From positions 1 to 64,000 of the forward strand of contig DMSQ01000051.1 in the NCBI GenBank assembly GCA_003457135.1: a stretch of DNA of 64,000 nt. Direction: 5' to 3'. Origin of the DNA: Prolixibacteraceae bacterium. Lineage in GTDB: Bacteria > Bacteroidota > Bacteroidia > Bacteroidales > Prolixibacteraceae. The notes under the pieces are model-generated. The model worked only from the letters and a program-made list of their open reading frames with translations, was not told the origin of the DNA and did not search any database. Shown here one piece after another: positions 42,229 to 50,892 of this stretch. Each line of letters starts with the position of its first letter. Positions within the stretch are counted from its first letter, which is position 1. Both the position numbers and the translations under genes were made by a program.

Positions 42229-43359
42229 ATGAAATTTGTTGTTTCAAGTACCGAATTACTCAGTCATTTATCTGCTATCAGTAAAGTGATCAATTCAAAA
42301 AATACCCTTCCAATTCTTGACAATTATTTGTTTTTACTGGAAGATAATCTTCTGACTATTACTGCTTCCGATCTGGAATCAACCTTAATTACCAGTTTGG
42401 AACTGGATAATACCAACGGTACCGGAACCATCGCTGTACCTGCCAGGCTGATGAACGAAACTCTTAAAGAATTTCCGGAACAGCCTCTAACTTTCCAGAT
42501 TGATCCTGAAACATTTGCCATTGAAATTTTTTCCCAGAATGGAAAATTTAGTATAGTTGGGCAAAATGGCGAAGACTTTCCGCAACAACCCATGTTAAAC
42601 GAAGACAATGCTTCGACCATTAATGTGAACCACCATGTGCTGCTAAGCGGAATTAATAAAACACTTTTTGCTACGGCGGATGACGAACTTCGTCCGGTAA
42701 TGAACGGAATTTTTATTGAATTGACTGAAGAAGACATGAAGTTTGTGGCTTCCGATGCGCATAAACTTGTTCGGTATAAACGTTTCGATGCCAAAGCCGA
42801 AAAGGATGCCTCTTTTATTCTTCCAAAAAAACCTGCTGCTTTATTAAAGAGCTTGCTTCCGAAAGAAGAATTTGATGTGAAACTGGAGTTTGACGAAAAA
42901 AATGCCTTCTTCACCTTAAGTAATTTTAAGCTGATTTGCCGTTTGGTTGAAGGTAATTATCCAAGTTATAACTCAGTTATTCCACTGAACAACCCCAATA
43001 AATTGATTATTGACCGTGTTGAATTTTATAATACAGTTCGTCGTGTATCCGTATTTTCAAATCAGGCAAGTAATCTGATCCGCCTAAAATTAACCGAAAA
43101 CCAATTGGTTGTATCTGCCCAGGATATTGACTTCTCCATTTCGGCGGTTGAACGTTTAAATTGCCAATACGAAGGCGACGATATGGAAATCGGTTTCAAA
43201 TCAACCTTCCTTCAGGAGATTTTAGCTAACCTTTCTGCTGCTGAAGTAAAAGTTGAATTCTCAGACCCGACCCGGGCAGGGTTGCTCTTGCCTGCTGAAA
43301 ACGATAATGAAGAAGAAAATGTACTGATGCTATTGATGCCAATGATGATAAACGCATAA
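42229..43359 (+). CDS. dnaN: DNA polymerase III subunit beta (sliding clamp)
   Basis: A 376-residue sliding clamp that keeps the replicative polymerase on DNA. The N-terminus MKFVVSSTELLSHLSAISKVI and later ASDAHKLVRYKR, PKKPAALLKSLL and VEGNYPSYNSVIP are classic clamp segments; the C-terminus ends in the typical LLMPMMINA. It is far from any visible dnaA, which is normal for this phylum. It ends in a strong terminator and starts after a 130-base gap, so it is its own unit. Confidence 0.97.
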   Translation: MKFVVSSTELLSHLSAISKVINSKNTLPILDNYLFLLEDNLLTITASDLESTLITSLELDNTNGTGTIAVPARLMNETLKEFPEQPLTFQIDPETFAIEIFSQNGKFSIVGQNGEDFPQQPMLNEDNASTINVNHHVLLSGINKTLFATADDELRPVMNGIFIELTEEDMKFVASDAHKLVRYKRFDAKAEKDASFILPKKPAALLKSLLPKEEFDVKLEFDEKNAFFTLSNFKLICRLVEGNYPSYNSVIPLNNPNKLIIDRVEFYNTVRRVSVFSNQASNLIRLKLTENQLVVSAQDIDFSISAVERLNCQYEGDDMEIGFKSTFLQEILANLSAAEVKVEFSDPTRAGLLLPAENDNEEENVLMLLMPMMINA

Positions 43360-43377
43360 TCTTTTTGTGCCTATATA

Positions 43378-43416
43378 AAAACGACCCTGACAGAGATGAT
43401 TTGTTAGGGTCGTTTT
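43378..43416 (+). terminator. Terminator downstream of dnaN
   Basis: Perfect 11-base stem aaaacgaccct / agggtcgtttt around a 17-base loop, 19 bases after the dnaN stop. Confidence 0.78.
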
Positions 43417-43434
43417 GAAATAACCGACTTGATA

Positions 43435-45144
43435 ATGAAAAAAGAAATCCTATATCTGTTAATTATAATAACCTTTATTCTTGTGATACAGGTAGAAACA
43501 TTATTTGGTCAAACTTATTGCAATCCACTCAACCTGAGTTATCAGTTTAATACAAATCCGAAATCAAACCATGATTTGGCCGATCCAACTGTCGTACTGT
43601 TCAAAGACAAGTATTTTTTATTCGCTTCAAATGCCGGTGGATATTGGTACTCGGGCGACTTGCTTTCATGGAAGTTTGTGTCCGTACCAACTCTTCCATT
43701 CGAAAATTTGGCGCCAACGGCTGTTGTAATTGGGGACTGGCTCTATTTTTTTACATCTTTCAGCGATAAAATATACCGTTCAAATGATCCTGCCATTGGA
43801 AAATGGGAAATATTTACAAGCTCACTGCTGACATCTGTGATAAGCGATTATGCGATTTTTGCCGATACCGATGGTCGGGTTTACTGCTACTACGGATGTT
43901 CCAATAATGATGGGGTTATGTCGCGTGAACTCGATGCAAACAATGCATTCAATCCTTTGGGTGTCCCTGAAATCTGTCGAAAAGCAAATCCTTTGCAAGA
44001 CAAGCGCAAGAAGAATAAAAATAACACTGATGCAACCAGCAGTTATAATGTTAAAGGTTCGTGGATGAATAAATATAACGGGAAATACTATTATCAATGC
44101 GCTGAATGGAACATTGATGTGAATAATTATGGCGATGCTGTATATGTTTCCGATAATCCAATGGGGCCTTTCAAATTTGCTCCAAATAACCCATTCTCGT
44201 ACCGTCCGAATGGGTTTGTATGCGGGGCTGGTAATGGATCTACATTTGAAGATAAACATGGCAACTGGTGGCATATTGCTACTGTGACAGCTCCTAAAAA
44301 TCATAAATCTCAATCCCGGCTTGGACTTTTCCCTGCAGGTTTCGATAAGGATGGGAACTTGTTTGCAAAAACTGATTTTGGCGATTACCCGATCATAATG
44401 CCCGACAGCAAATACACTAATGTTAGCAAGCTCGATCCTGAATGGTCGTTACTTTCTGATGAATTAACGGCCCAGGCATCTTCAAATTTAGGTACATGCC
44501 CTGTTACCTTTGCATTCGATGAAAATATAGGAACCTACTGGAGCGCGCGTACCGGAGACAAAGGTGAATGGTTAAGTGTTGACTTAGGATCGGTGTGTAC
44601 GTTAAATGCTTTTCAAATTAATTTTGCTGAGAATAATACACAAATTCAAGGGACTAATGACTTACTTGCTCAACAATATTTGGTTGAATATTCCGTTGAT
44701 AAAAAGACCTGGAAAAAACTAAGCGATAAGACTTCTAACTTTGAATATCAACCCAACTATTACGAATCGGTAAAAATTCCCGTTCAGGCACAGTATATAA
44801 AAATTATAAACTATCGTGTGCCAGGCGTCACTTTTGCTATTTCAGGCTTCCGGATTTTTGGATCCGGAACGAATCGTAAACCGAAAAAGATTAATTCATT
44901 TCGTGCGGTTCGGGATTACCGTAATGCACAGATAATTAAAATGTCGTGGGAAAAACAGGCCAATACTGCCGGTTACAATATCAGGTATGGTACCGATAAA
45001 GATAAATTATATCACAGCTATCAGGTTTATAAAAATACCCGGTTAACCATTCGTTGCCCTGATAAAAACAAGACTTACTGGTTTGAAATCGATGCTTTTA
45101 ACGACAGCGGAGTTACATCTGGCAAATTACAACTTTCGAAATAA
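43435..45144 (+). CDS. Secreted GH43-family glycosidase with F5/8-type C and Fn3-like domains
   Basis: A 569-residue exported enzyme. After a signal peptide (MKKEILYLLIIITFILVIQV), the five-bladed GH43 propeller starts with ADPTVVLFKDKYFLFAS, with the catalytic Asp near residue 50; the acid and modulator residues lie in segments such as WMNKYNGKYYYQCAEWN. At about 345-480 there is a discoidin/F5-8 type C (CBM32-like) domain (YWSARTGDKGEWLSVDLGS) and at the end a fibronectin-III-like unit (VSWEKQANTAGYNIRYG class pattern). GH43 enzymes act on arabinan, xylan or related side chains. I use the ATG at 43435. It is a lone gene and not within a visible SusC/D locus. Confidence 0.88.
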   Translation: MKKEILYLLIIITFILVIQVETLFGQTYCNPLNLSYQFNTNPKSNHDLADPTVVLFKDKYFLFASNAGGYWYSGDLLSWKFVSVPTLPFENLAPTAVVIGDWLYFFTSFSDKIYRSNDPAIGKWEIFTSSLLTSVISDYAIFADTDGRVYCYYGCSNNDGVMSRELDANNAFNPLGVPEICRKANPLQDKRKKNKNNTDATSSYNVKGSWMNKYNGKYYYQCAEWNIDVNNYGDAVYVSDNPMGPFKFAPNNPFSYRPNGFVCGAGNGSTFEDKHGNWWHIATVTAPKNHKSQSRLGLFPAGFDKDGNLFAKTDFGDYPIIMPDSKYTNVSKLDPEWSLLSDELTAQASSNLGTCPVTFAFDENIGTYWSARTGDKGEWLSVDLGSVCTLNAFQINFAENNTQIQGTNDLLAQQYLVEYSVDKKTWKKLSDKTSNFEYQPNYYESVKIPVQAQYIKIINYRVPGVTFAISGFRIFGSGTNRKPKKINSFRAVRDYRNAQIIKMSWEKQANTAGYNIRYGTDKDKLYHSYQVYKNTRLTIRCPDKNKTYWFEIDAFNDSGVTSGKLQLSK

Positions 45145-45180
45145 ACAGACATTATTAATTTCAATTTCTAAATTCTTAAC

Positions 45181-45981
45181 ATGGAGCTTAATCTTAAAAA
45201 TCCCTTGATTTTTATTGACCTTGAAACTACCGGAATGAATATTGTTACCGATAGGATTGTCGAAATCGCACTAATTAAAATTCATCCCGATGGAAGGGAA
45301 GAAGAAAAACAATACCGGATTAATCCTGAAATACCAATTCCGGAAAACGTAAGTAAAATACACGGTATTTATGACGAGGATATAAAAGATAAGCCAACTT
45401 TTAAAGAAGTTGCCAAAACTATTGCTCAATTCATGGAAGGCTGTGATTTTGCCGGATTCAACTCAAACCGGTTCGACATACCGCTGCTAGCAGAAGAATT
45501 TTTGCGGGCTGATGTTGATTTGGATTTGAAAAAGCGCAAGTTTATTGACGTTCAGGCGATATTTCATAAAATGGAAAAACGCACACTGGCTGCTGCCTAT
45601 AAATACTATTGCCAGAAACCGCTTGAAGACGCGCACAGCGCCATGGCAGATACAAAAGCTACTTACGAAGTATTGAAAGCCCAGCTTGATGTTTACAAAG
45701 ACGAGGAATATGAAGACGGAAACGGTAAAGTATCCAAACCAATTGTGAATGATGTTCAGGCATTGAGTGAGTTTTCGGCTTACGATACCAATGTTGATTT
45801 TGTTGGCCGCATAGTTTACGACGAGAATGGGGTTGAGATTATCAATTTCGGAAAAAACAAGGGACTCTCAGTGGAAAAAGTATTGCGTGAACAGCCTGGT
45901 TATTATGGATGGATTCTGAACAGCGAATTTCCACTTTATACCAAAAAGGTGCTGACAGCGATAAAGTTGAGAATGAAATAA
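45181..45981 (+). CDS. DnaQ-like 3'-5' exonuclease
   Basis: A 266-residue protein of the DEDDh exonuclease family. ExoI motif FIDLETTG (Asp and Glu), ExoII in AGFNSNRFDIPLL and ExoIII in DAHSAMADTKAT (His and Asp) are all present within the first 180 residues. The C-terminal 60 residues carry VGRIVYDENGVEIINFGKNKG and end in a module seen in Bacteroidota exonucleases of this type (PGYYGWILNSEFP). It may be a proofreading subunit or a stand-alone exonuclease; length and the tail favour the latter. Its stop lies five bases before the 26-base palindrome. Confidence 0.9.
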   Translation: MELNLKNPLIFIDLETTGMNIVTDRIVEIALIKIHPDGREEEKQYRINPEIPIPENVSKIHGIYDEDIKDKPTFKEVAKTIAQFMEGCDFAGFNSNRFDIPLLAEEFLRADVDLDLKKRKFIDVQAIFHKMEKRTLAAAYKYYCQKPLEDAHSAMADTKATYEVLKAQLDVYKDEEYEDGNGKVSKPIVNDVQALSEFSAYDTNVDFVGRIVYDENGVEIINFGKNKGLSVEKVLREQPGYYGWILNSEFPLYTKKVLTAIKLRMK

Positions 45982-45986
45982 AATTT

Positions 45987-46012
45987 TAGAGACGTTGCAT
46001 GCAACGTCTCTA
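45987..46012. repeat. Perfect 26-base extragenic palindrome
   Basis: Two 13-base arms with no loop: tagagacgttgca followed by its exact complement. The core gagacgttgcatgcaacgtc resembles dispersed palindromes found in several phyla. It sits between the exonuclease and the FAH-family gene, five bases past a stop. Confidence 0.85.
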
Positions 46013-46029
46013 CACCAAAATACTAGCAT

Positions 46030-46644
46030 ATGAAAATAATCTGTGTTGGCCGCAATTACGTGGCTCATGCCAAAGAGTTGAACAACGAAGTCCCGGATGA
46101 ACCGGTTCTGTTTATGAAACCCGATTCGGCTTTGCTCCGCAACAACGATCCGTTTTATATTCCTGACTGGTCGAACGATGTGCACCATGAAGTTGAACTA
46201 ATCATTAAAATCAGCAAACTGGGAAAAAACATTGAAAAACGGTTTGCCAACCGGTATTACAAAGAAATTGGTCTTGGCATAGACTTTACTGCCCGCGATG
46301 TTCAGAATGCATTAAAAGATAAAGGATTGCCCTGGGAAAAATCAAAGGCATTCGATCATTCCGCAGTAATATGTACTGAATTTGTACCCATTGAATCATT
46401 GCCCGACCAAAATGCCATTCATTTCAGGCTTGATAAAAATGGGAAAACTGTTCAGGAAGGAAATTCAGCATTGATGATCTTTCCGGTTGACGATATTATT
46501 ACTCACGTTTCAAAATATTTTACACTGAAAATTGGAGACCTCATCTATACAGGAACACCAGCAGGAGTTGGACCGGTAAAAATTGGCGATCGTCTTGAAG
46601 GATATCTGGAAGGCGAAAAGAGGTTCGATTTCCGGGTTAAATAA
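46030..46644 (+). CDS. Fumarylacetoacetate hydrolase-family enzyme
   Basis: A 204-residue single-domain FAH-fold protein. Metal ligands are in HHEVELIIKI (two Glu) and GLGIDFTARDVQ (Asp); IYTGTPAGVGPVKIGD near the end is another family hallmark. It matches the short bacterial homologues (YcgM type), which act as acylpyruvate hydrolase, oxaloacetate decarboxylase or isomerase. Which reaction applies cannot be told. It starts 18 bases after the palindrome; the frame is complete. Confidence 0.9.
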   Translation: MKIICVGRNYVAHAKELNNEVPDEPVLFMKPDSALLRNNDPFYIPDWSNDVHHEVELIIKISKLGKNIEKRFANRYYKEIGLGIDFTARDVQNALKDKGLPWEKSKAFDHSAVICTEFVPIESLPDQNAIHFRLDKNGKTVQEGNSALMIFPVDDIITHVSKYFTLKIGDLIYTGTPAGVGPVKIGDRLEGYLEGEKRFDFRVK

Positions 46645-46656
46645 ACAAAATAGTTT

Positions 46657-46664
46657 TAAATTTG
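46657..46664 (+). promoter_or_regulatory. -7 element TAAATTTG upstream of the adaptor gene
   Basis: Exact TAnnTTTG match 26 bases before the ATG at 46690. No -33 TTTG recognised. Confidence 0.42.
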
Positions 46665-46689
46665 CACTGAGCCAACTAAAATTACCACT

Positions 46690-47913
46690 ATGGAAAACAA
46701 GAAGCGACTCTTGATTGCAATTCTGATTTTGTCTGCACTGATAATCTTTTACATCATACTTCGTTTTTCTGGCATTCCTTCATTCCTTACTCCCGATGCC
46801 AAAAAATATCAAACTTCAATTGTTGACAGAGGTCAGGTATTTATTCCGATTGATGCGATCGGTACGGTTGAACCCGAAAACGAAGTAATTCTGTTAAGTC
46901 CGTTTACCAGTATTATTTTAAAAATAAATAAGGAGCCAGGTAGCCGTGTTAAAAAAGGCGAAGTAATTATAGAGCTTGATCCGGAACCCACCCGTCAGGA
47001 AATCGAACAAATCAACGACCAACTTGAAGTAAAATCAAATTCACTTGAACGGTCGAGGCTCGAAGGGCAGATGGCGCGCATTGATCTGGATTACAACGTT
47101 GAAGTGAAAAAACTGAGAATTTTATCCATCAAGGCACAACTGGCCGACGAGGAGCAATTGCTGAGTGTTGGTGGCATTTCATCAGCTAAAATTGATGAAA
47201 CCAAACAAAACCTGGTACTGGCTGAAAAAGATTTGGATGTGGTACAGAAAAAAAATGCCATTCGCCTTAAACAGATGAAAACTGAGGAAACCGGACTGAA
47301 CCTTCAGATTGAAATTCAGAAAAAACAGTTGGCCGATAAAATAGAGATGCTTGGTAAATCGGATATTAAAGCACCTTCAGACGGAATAATCCTTTCAGTT
47401 TCAGGAAAGGAAGGGGAGAAGGTTGGTAACGATAAGTTGCTGATTACCATGTCTGATCTCACAACTTTTAAAATAAAAGGTTTAATTGATGAAAAACTTT
47501 CGGACCAAATCAAAACGGGAAACCCGGTTTTTGTTCTGTCGGAGAATGAAAAACTTTCAGGAACGATTGGAAATGTTACCCCGACTGTGGCCGACAATAA
47601 AATTCAGTTCAATGTCCATCTCGAAAACAGCAATAATTCTAAACTGATTCCAAATCAAGCAGTTAAACTAATGGTTTTAAAATCGGTAAAGAACAATGTG
47701 CTCCGAATTTCATCTGACAATGATTTCAAAGCAAATTCAGAACAGACCGTTTATATACTCGATTCAGGTAAAGTAGTAGCCAGAAGGGTAAATTTTGGCA
47801 TTAAAGGAGATGAATATCAGGAAGTTATTTCCGGATTAAATGAAGGCGAAAAGGTAATACTTACAGATTCACCGTTTTCAAGGAATTCTAAAAAAATTGA
47901 AAAGCTGAATTAA
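46690..47913 (+). CDS. Periplasmic adaptor (membrane fusion) protein of an efflux system
   Basis: A 407-residue HlyD/MacA-type adaptor. A single N-terminal membrane helix (LLIAILILSALIIFYIILRF) is followed by a beta-barrel part, a lipoyl half-motif (PGSRVKKGEVIIELD), a long coiled-coil hairpin at about 105-225 (QINDQLEVKSNSLERSR and so on), the second lipoyl half (IKAPSDGIILSVSGKEGEKV) and a final beta domain. It links an inner-membrane pump to a TolC-like channel. The channel gene follows directly, but no inner-membrane pump gene is seen, so the pump is either elsewhere or lost. Confidence 0.92.
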   Translation: MENKKRLLIAILILSALIIFYIILRFSGIPSFLTPDAKKYQTSIVDRGQVFIPIDAIGTVEPENEVILLSPFTSIILKINKEPGSRVKKGEVIIELDPEPTRQEIEQINDQLEVKSNSLERSRLEGQMARIDLDYNVEVKKLRILSIKAQLADEEQLLSVGGISSAKIDETKQNLVLAEKDLDVVQKKNAIRLKQMKTEETGLNLQIEIQKKQLADKIEMLGKSDIKAPSDGIILSVSGKEGEKVGNDKLLITMSDLTTFKIKGLIDEKLSDQIKTGNPVFVLSENEKLSGTIGNVTPTVADNKIQFNVHLENSNNSKLIPNQAVKLMVLKSVKNNVLRISSDNDFKANSEQTVYILDSGKVVARRVNFGIKGDEYQEVISGLNEGEKVILTDSPFSRNSKKIEKLN

Positions 47914-49416
47914 ATGAAACGAACAATTACCAAATGGAGTTTTAGTGGAGCAGTTGCTTGTTTTTTCATGATTTCCTTTATGAACCTCATGGCTCAGGAT
48001 TCAATTCAATATAGTCTTGGACTTCAGGACGTTGTTGTATTGGCCATTGAACAATCATCGGCTGTAAAGTACGCCCAAAACCGCAATGTGAATTATTACT
48101 GGCGATGGAAAAATTTTAAAACCCGTAACCGGCCTCAGTTGGTTTTATCGGGTAATTTGCCCGATTACACCCAGTCAAATATTGGGGTGACCCAGCCCGA
48201 TGGCAGCCTGGAATTTAAGCAGGTTACCAATTTGGCTACTTCAGCACGGCTTTCGCTCAACCAATCCATTGCACTTACCGGAACCTACCTGTATGCGTCC
48301 ACTTCTGCATACCGGTTTCAGGATTATAATAAGGATACCGTTAATTTCTCCGGAAGTCCGTTTTCGTTTGGATTTTATCAGCCTATTTTTGCAATTAACT
48401 GGTTGAAATGGCAGCAAAAAACTGAACCACTGATTTATGATGAAGCCCAGAAAAATTTTATTCAAACGATCGAAGAGATCTCGTTGAATTCGATGTACCG
48501 CTTTTTCAGGTATTTGTTGGTGCAAACCAATTTCAAACTGGCGACCAGTAACCTGAAAAACAGTAACGATAACCTGAGAATTGCCCAAACCAAGAAAGAG
48601 CTTGGAACTATTTCTGAAAACAATTATTCCCGGAACGAACTGGCAGTTCTGAATGCCCAAAAATCTTTGAACAGGGCAAAAATGGACCTGAAAAATGCTG
48701 ACTTTGAATTAAAGTCGTATGTTGGTCTTTCTCAGGACCAAAAAATTGAACTTCAGATGCCGCTGAATATTACCTTGTTCGATATCAATCCGTTAAAAGC
48801 GCTTGAGGAAGCAAAAATGAACCGAAAGGAAGGATCTGAATTTGAGCGCAGGTTAATTGAAGCCGACCGCGATTTGGTAAATGCCAAGCGTAGTACAGGA
48901 TTGAGCGCCACTCTTCAGGGAAGTTACGGATTATCGAACAGCGCCGGAACAATGGCTGGAATTTATCAGAAACCAGAGCGTCAACAGACGTTAAAGCTTG
49001 CTTTGAGTATTCCAATATTGGATTGGGGGCAATCGGCATCGGCAGTTAAGCTGGCCGAATCGCAGCGTGATCTGGTTATATATGACGTGGATAAAGACCG
49101 GACTGATTTTGAACGAAGCGTGATCGTTCAGGTTGAACAGTTCAGCCTGATGAAGGATCAGTTGATCACTGCTAAAGAAGCTGATAAAGTGGCAGAAAAC
49201 GGTTATCAGATTGCCCTGAAGCAATTTCAGAATGGCGAAAGCACCATAACAGACTTAAATATTGCACTTTCGGAACGAGACAATGCGAAACGGGATTACA
49301 TTTATTCGTTGCAATCGTATTGGGAAGCTTATTACAGATTGCGCATTCTCACACTGTACGATTTTGAGAGAAATCAGAAAATCGGCTATGTTAATCCATT
49401 GTATTCAGAAAAGTAG
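47914..49416 (+). CDS. TolC-like outer membrane efflux channel
   Basis: A 500-residue outer membrane factor. It has a signal peptide (WSFSGAVACFFMISFMNLMAQ) and the repeated helical/barrel arrangement of TolC: the first half with VKYAQNRNVNYYWRWKNFK and SARLSLNQSIALTGTYLYAS, the second with LKLALSIPILDWGQSASAV and ENGYQIALKQFQNGESTITDL. Its ATG follows immediately on the stop of the adaptor gene, so the two are cotranscribed and work together in export. The tmRNA gene begins 22 bases downstream. Confidence 0.92.
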   Translation: MKRTITKWSFSGAVACFFMISFMNLMAQDSIQYSLGLQDVVVLAIEQSSAVKYAQNRNVNYYWRWKNFKTRNRPQLVLSGNLPDYTQSNIGVTQPDGSLEFKQVTNLATSARLSLNQSIALTGTYLYASTSAYRFQDYNKDTVNFSGSPFSFGFYQPIFAINWLKWQQKTEPLIYDEAQKNFIQTIEEISLNSMYRFFRYLLVQTNFKLATSNLKNSNDNLRIAQTKKELGTISENNYSRNELAVLNAQKSLNRAKMDLKNADFELKSYVGLSQDQKIELQMPLNITLFDINPLKALEEAKMNRKEGSEFERRLIEADRDLVNAKRSTGLSATLQGSYGLSNSAGTMAGIYQKPERQQTLKLALSIPILDWGQSASAVKLAESQRDLVIYDVDKDRTDFERSVIVQVEQFSLMKDQLITAKEADKVAENGYQIALKQFQNGESTITDLNIALSERDNAKRDYIYSLQSYWEAYYRLRILTLYDFERNQKIGYVNPLYSEK

Positions 49417-49424
49417 TAAATTTG
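49417..49424 (+). promoter_or_regulatory. -7 element TAAATTTG upstream of tmRNA
   Basis: Exact TAnnTTTG match starting right after the TolC stop and 15 bases before the mature tmRNA 5' end, a good distance for a start a few bases upstream and trimming by RNase P. A TTG at 49399 is too close for a standard -33 box. Confidence 0.55.
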
Positions 49425-49438
49425 TAGCCCTTAATACC

Positions 49439-49834
49439 GGGGCTGACTGGTTTTGACAGCGGGTAGAAGAGGTATGTAAGCATGTAGGGCCTTGATCGCA
49501 CAGCCCGTAAAACTCGGCGTTCACAATTCAATTGGCGAAAATAACTACGCTCTTGCTGCGTAACCGAAATTAAGTAGGTTATACTTTATTCCGATACCAG
49601 GTATTGGAACGAGACATCGCCCGGGTGCTACTTCCCTGAAGCGGCCCGATCAGGCGGTGCAAAAAAATCGGGGATAGCGGAAGTGGCGCTTCGGAACTTC
49701 TGCAAAATTAAGAAGCTAAGGTAAAAGTCGGTGGCCCTGATCCAGCTTTTATTCGAAAACCAAGTCTGGGGATAAACATGTAGAAAGCATATGGCTTCCT
49801 CGTTTGGACGCGGGTTCGATTCCCGCCAGCTCCA
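49439..49834 (+). ncRNA. ssrA: tmRNA (transfer-messenger RNA)
   Basis: About 396 bases. The 5' end GGGGCTGACTGGTTTTGACA and the 3' end CGGGTTCGATTCCCGCCAGC then TCCA form the tRNA-like half (acceptor GGGGCTG / CAGCTCC, T loop TTCGATT). The tag frame at 49534-49560 reads GGC GAA AAT AAC TAC GCT CTT GCT GCG then TAA, i.e. GENNYALAA, the usual tag in Bacteroidota. The 3' CC is followed by G, so the terminal A of CCA is not encoded. It rescues stalled ribosomes and marks the nascent peptides for proteolysis. The gene is intact. Confidence 0.97.
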
Positions 49835-49846
49835 CCGAAAAATGAG

Positions 49847-49890
49847 AAAATTCTGTAGTATTCTGATCTACAGGATTTTCTTTTTTCTTT
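49847..49890 (+). terminator. Terminator of tmRNA
   Basis: Stem aaaattctgtag (49847-49858) / ctacaggatttt (49868-49879) with one T-G pair and a 9-base loop, followed by a run of ten T with a C. It begins 12 bases past the tmRNA 3' end. The rest of the gap up to 50104 shows nothing recognisable. Confidence 0.85.
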
Positions 49891-50103
49891 TTAGTAAATT
49901 CTTTCTGATACAATTCCTGATCAAATTTCACAAGGATTTTAGTTAAGTTTGAACGTTTTTCAACCCAAACTGTTAAAAGCAATAATTTCTATAAATAGTA
50001 TTTGAAAACTGGAATGGTTCAATTATCTTAAACATGTTAAGTTGGAGGAAGGATTTGATAGTTGAAATCGGTGTATATAAATTAATCTAACAAAAATAAA
50101 CGT

Positions 50104-50829
50104 ATGGAGTCAAGAAGAATTGAAGAAGCATGTGAAAAGTGCAAAGATCGTTGTTGCTCCCGTTGTTTTGATGGTGGAGAGGATAATCTTTTTGATTGTC
50201 TGACAACTGAAGAGTTGGAATTACTGGTTAAAGAAAAAAGACATGTTCACTTTAAAGCCGGTGAAACCATTTTAAAACAAAATACCACTGCAAGTCATGT
50301 AGTTTGTATCAAGCATGGATTGGCCAAGATTATCGCAGAAGGAGATGGTGATAAAAAATTAATATTGCGATTGGTTGCCGAACATTCCATATTGACTGGT
50401 GGGGGCATATTTATAGAAGAGGTCAGGCAATTTACTGTTCAGGCAGTTACTGAAATTGATTGTTGTTTTATTGATTCTGACAAAATATTTGAACTGGTAA
50501 CAAAAAACAGCAAATTTGCCTTTGAACTTTTGAAATTGAATAACAGGCAAAACGTTCAGATATTAAATAATTTGGTAGGAATTACCCAGAAATATATGCC
50601 TGGACGGGTTGCAGATTTATTACTTTATCTCAAAAACGAAATTTTCCAGATTAATCCATTCGACACACATCTTTCGAGGCAGGAATTAGCCGATATGTGC
50701 GGTATGACTATGGAAAGTTTTATTCGGATATTAAAAGAATTTAAAACTTCAGAAATAATAACTGTTGATGGCCCCCAAATTCATATTATTGATGAAGAAG
50801 CGCTCGCCCGGATAAGCAAAAAGGGTTAA
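50104..50829 (+). CDS. Crp/Fnr-family regulator with N-terminal cysteine cluster
   Basis: A 241-residue regulator. The cyclic-nucleotide-binding-like domain runs from about 35 to 145 (VHFKAGETILKQNTTASHVVCI), and the winged helix is at the end (HLSRQELADMCGMTMESFIRIL). In front there is a cluster of Cys at 10, 13, 17, 18, 21 and 32 (EACEKCKDRCCSRC), which suggests an oxygen- or redox-sensitive Fe-S cluster as in Fnr, although the spacing differs from that of Escherichia coli Fnr. Targets are unknown. It lies alone, convergent with trmD. A relatively AT-rich gene compared with its neighbours. Confidence 0.86.
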   Translation: MESRRIEEACEKCKDRCCSRCFDGGEDNLFDCLTTEELELLVKEKRHVHFKAGETILKQNTTASHVVCIKHGLAKIIAEGDGDKKLILRLVAEHSILTGGGIFIEEVRQFTVQAVTEIDCCFIDSDKIFELVTKNSKFAFELLKLNNRQNVQILNNLVGITQKYMPGRVADLLLYLKNEIFQINPFDTHLSRQELADMCGMTMESFIRILKEFKTSEIITVDGPQIHIIDEEALARISKKG

Positions 50830-50892
50830 ATTTTTTTTGTCTATATGAATTGACAATTGTCAAAATATTTACTGCAATTAATCATTTTATTT

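Noticed and set aside
49749..49982. 77-codon minus-strand frame with ELAGIEPAS
   Set aside because: It is the antisense of the tmRNA 3' end; this peptide pattern is a well-known false translation of tRNA-like sequence.
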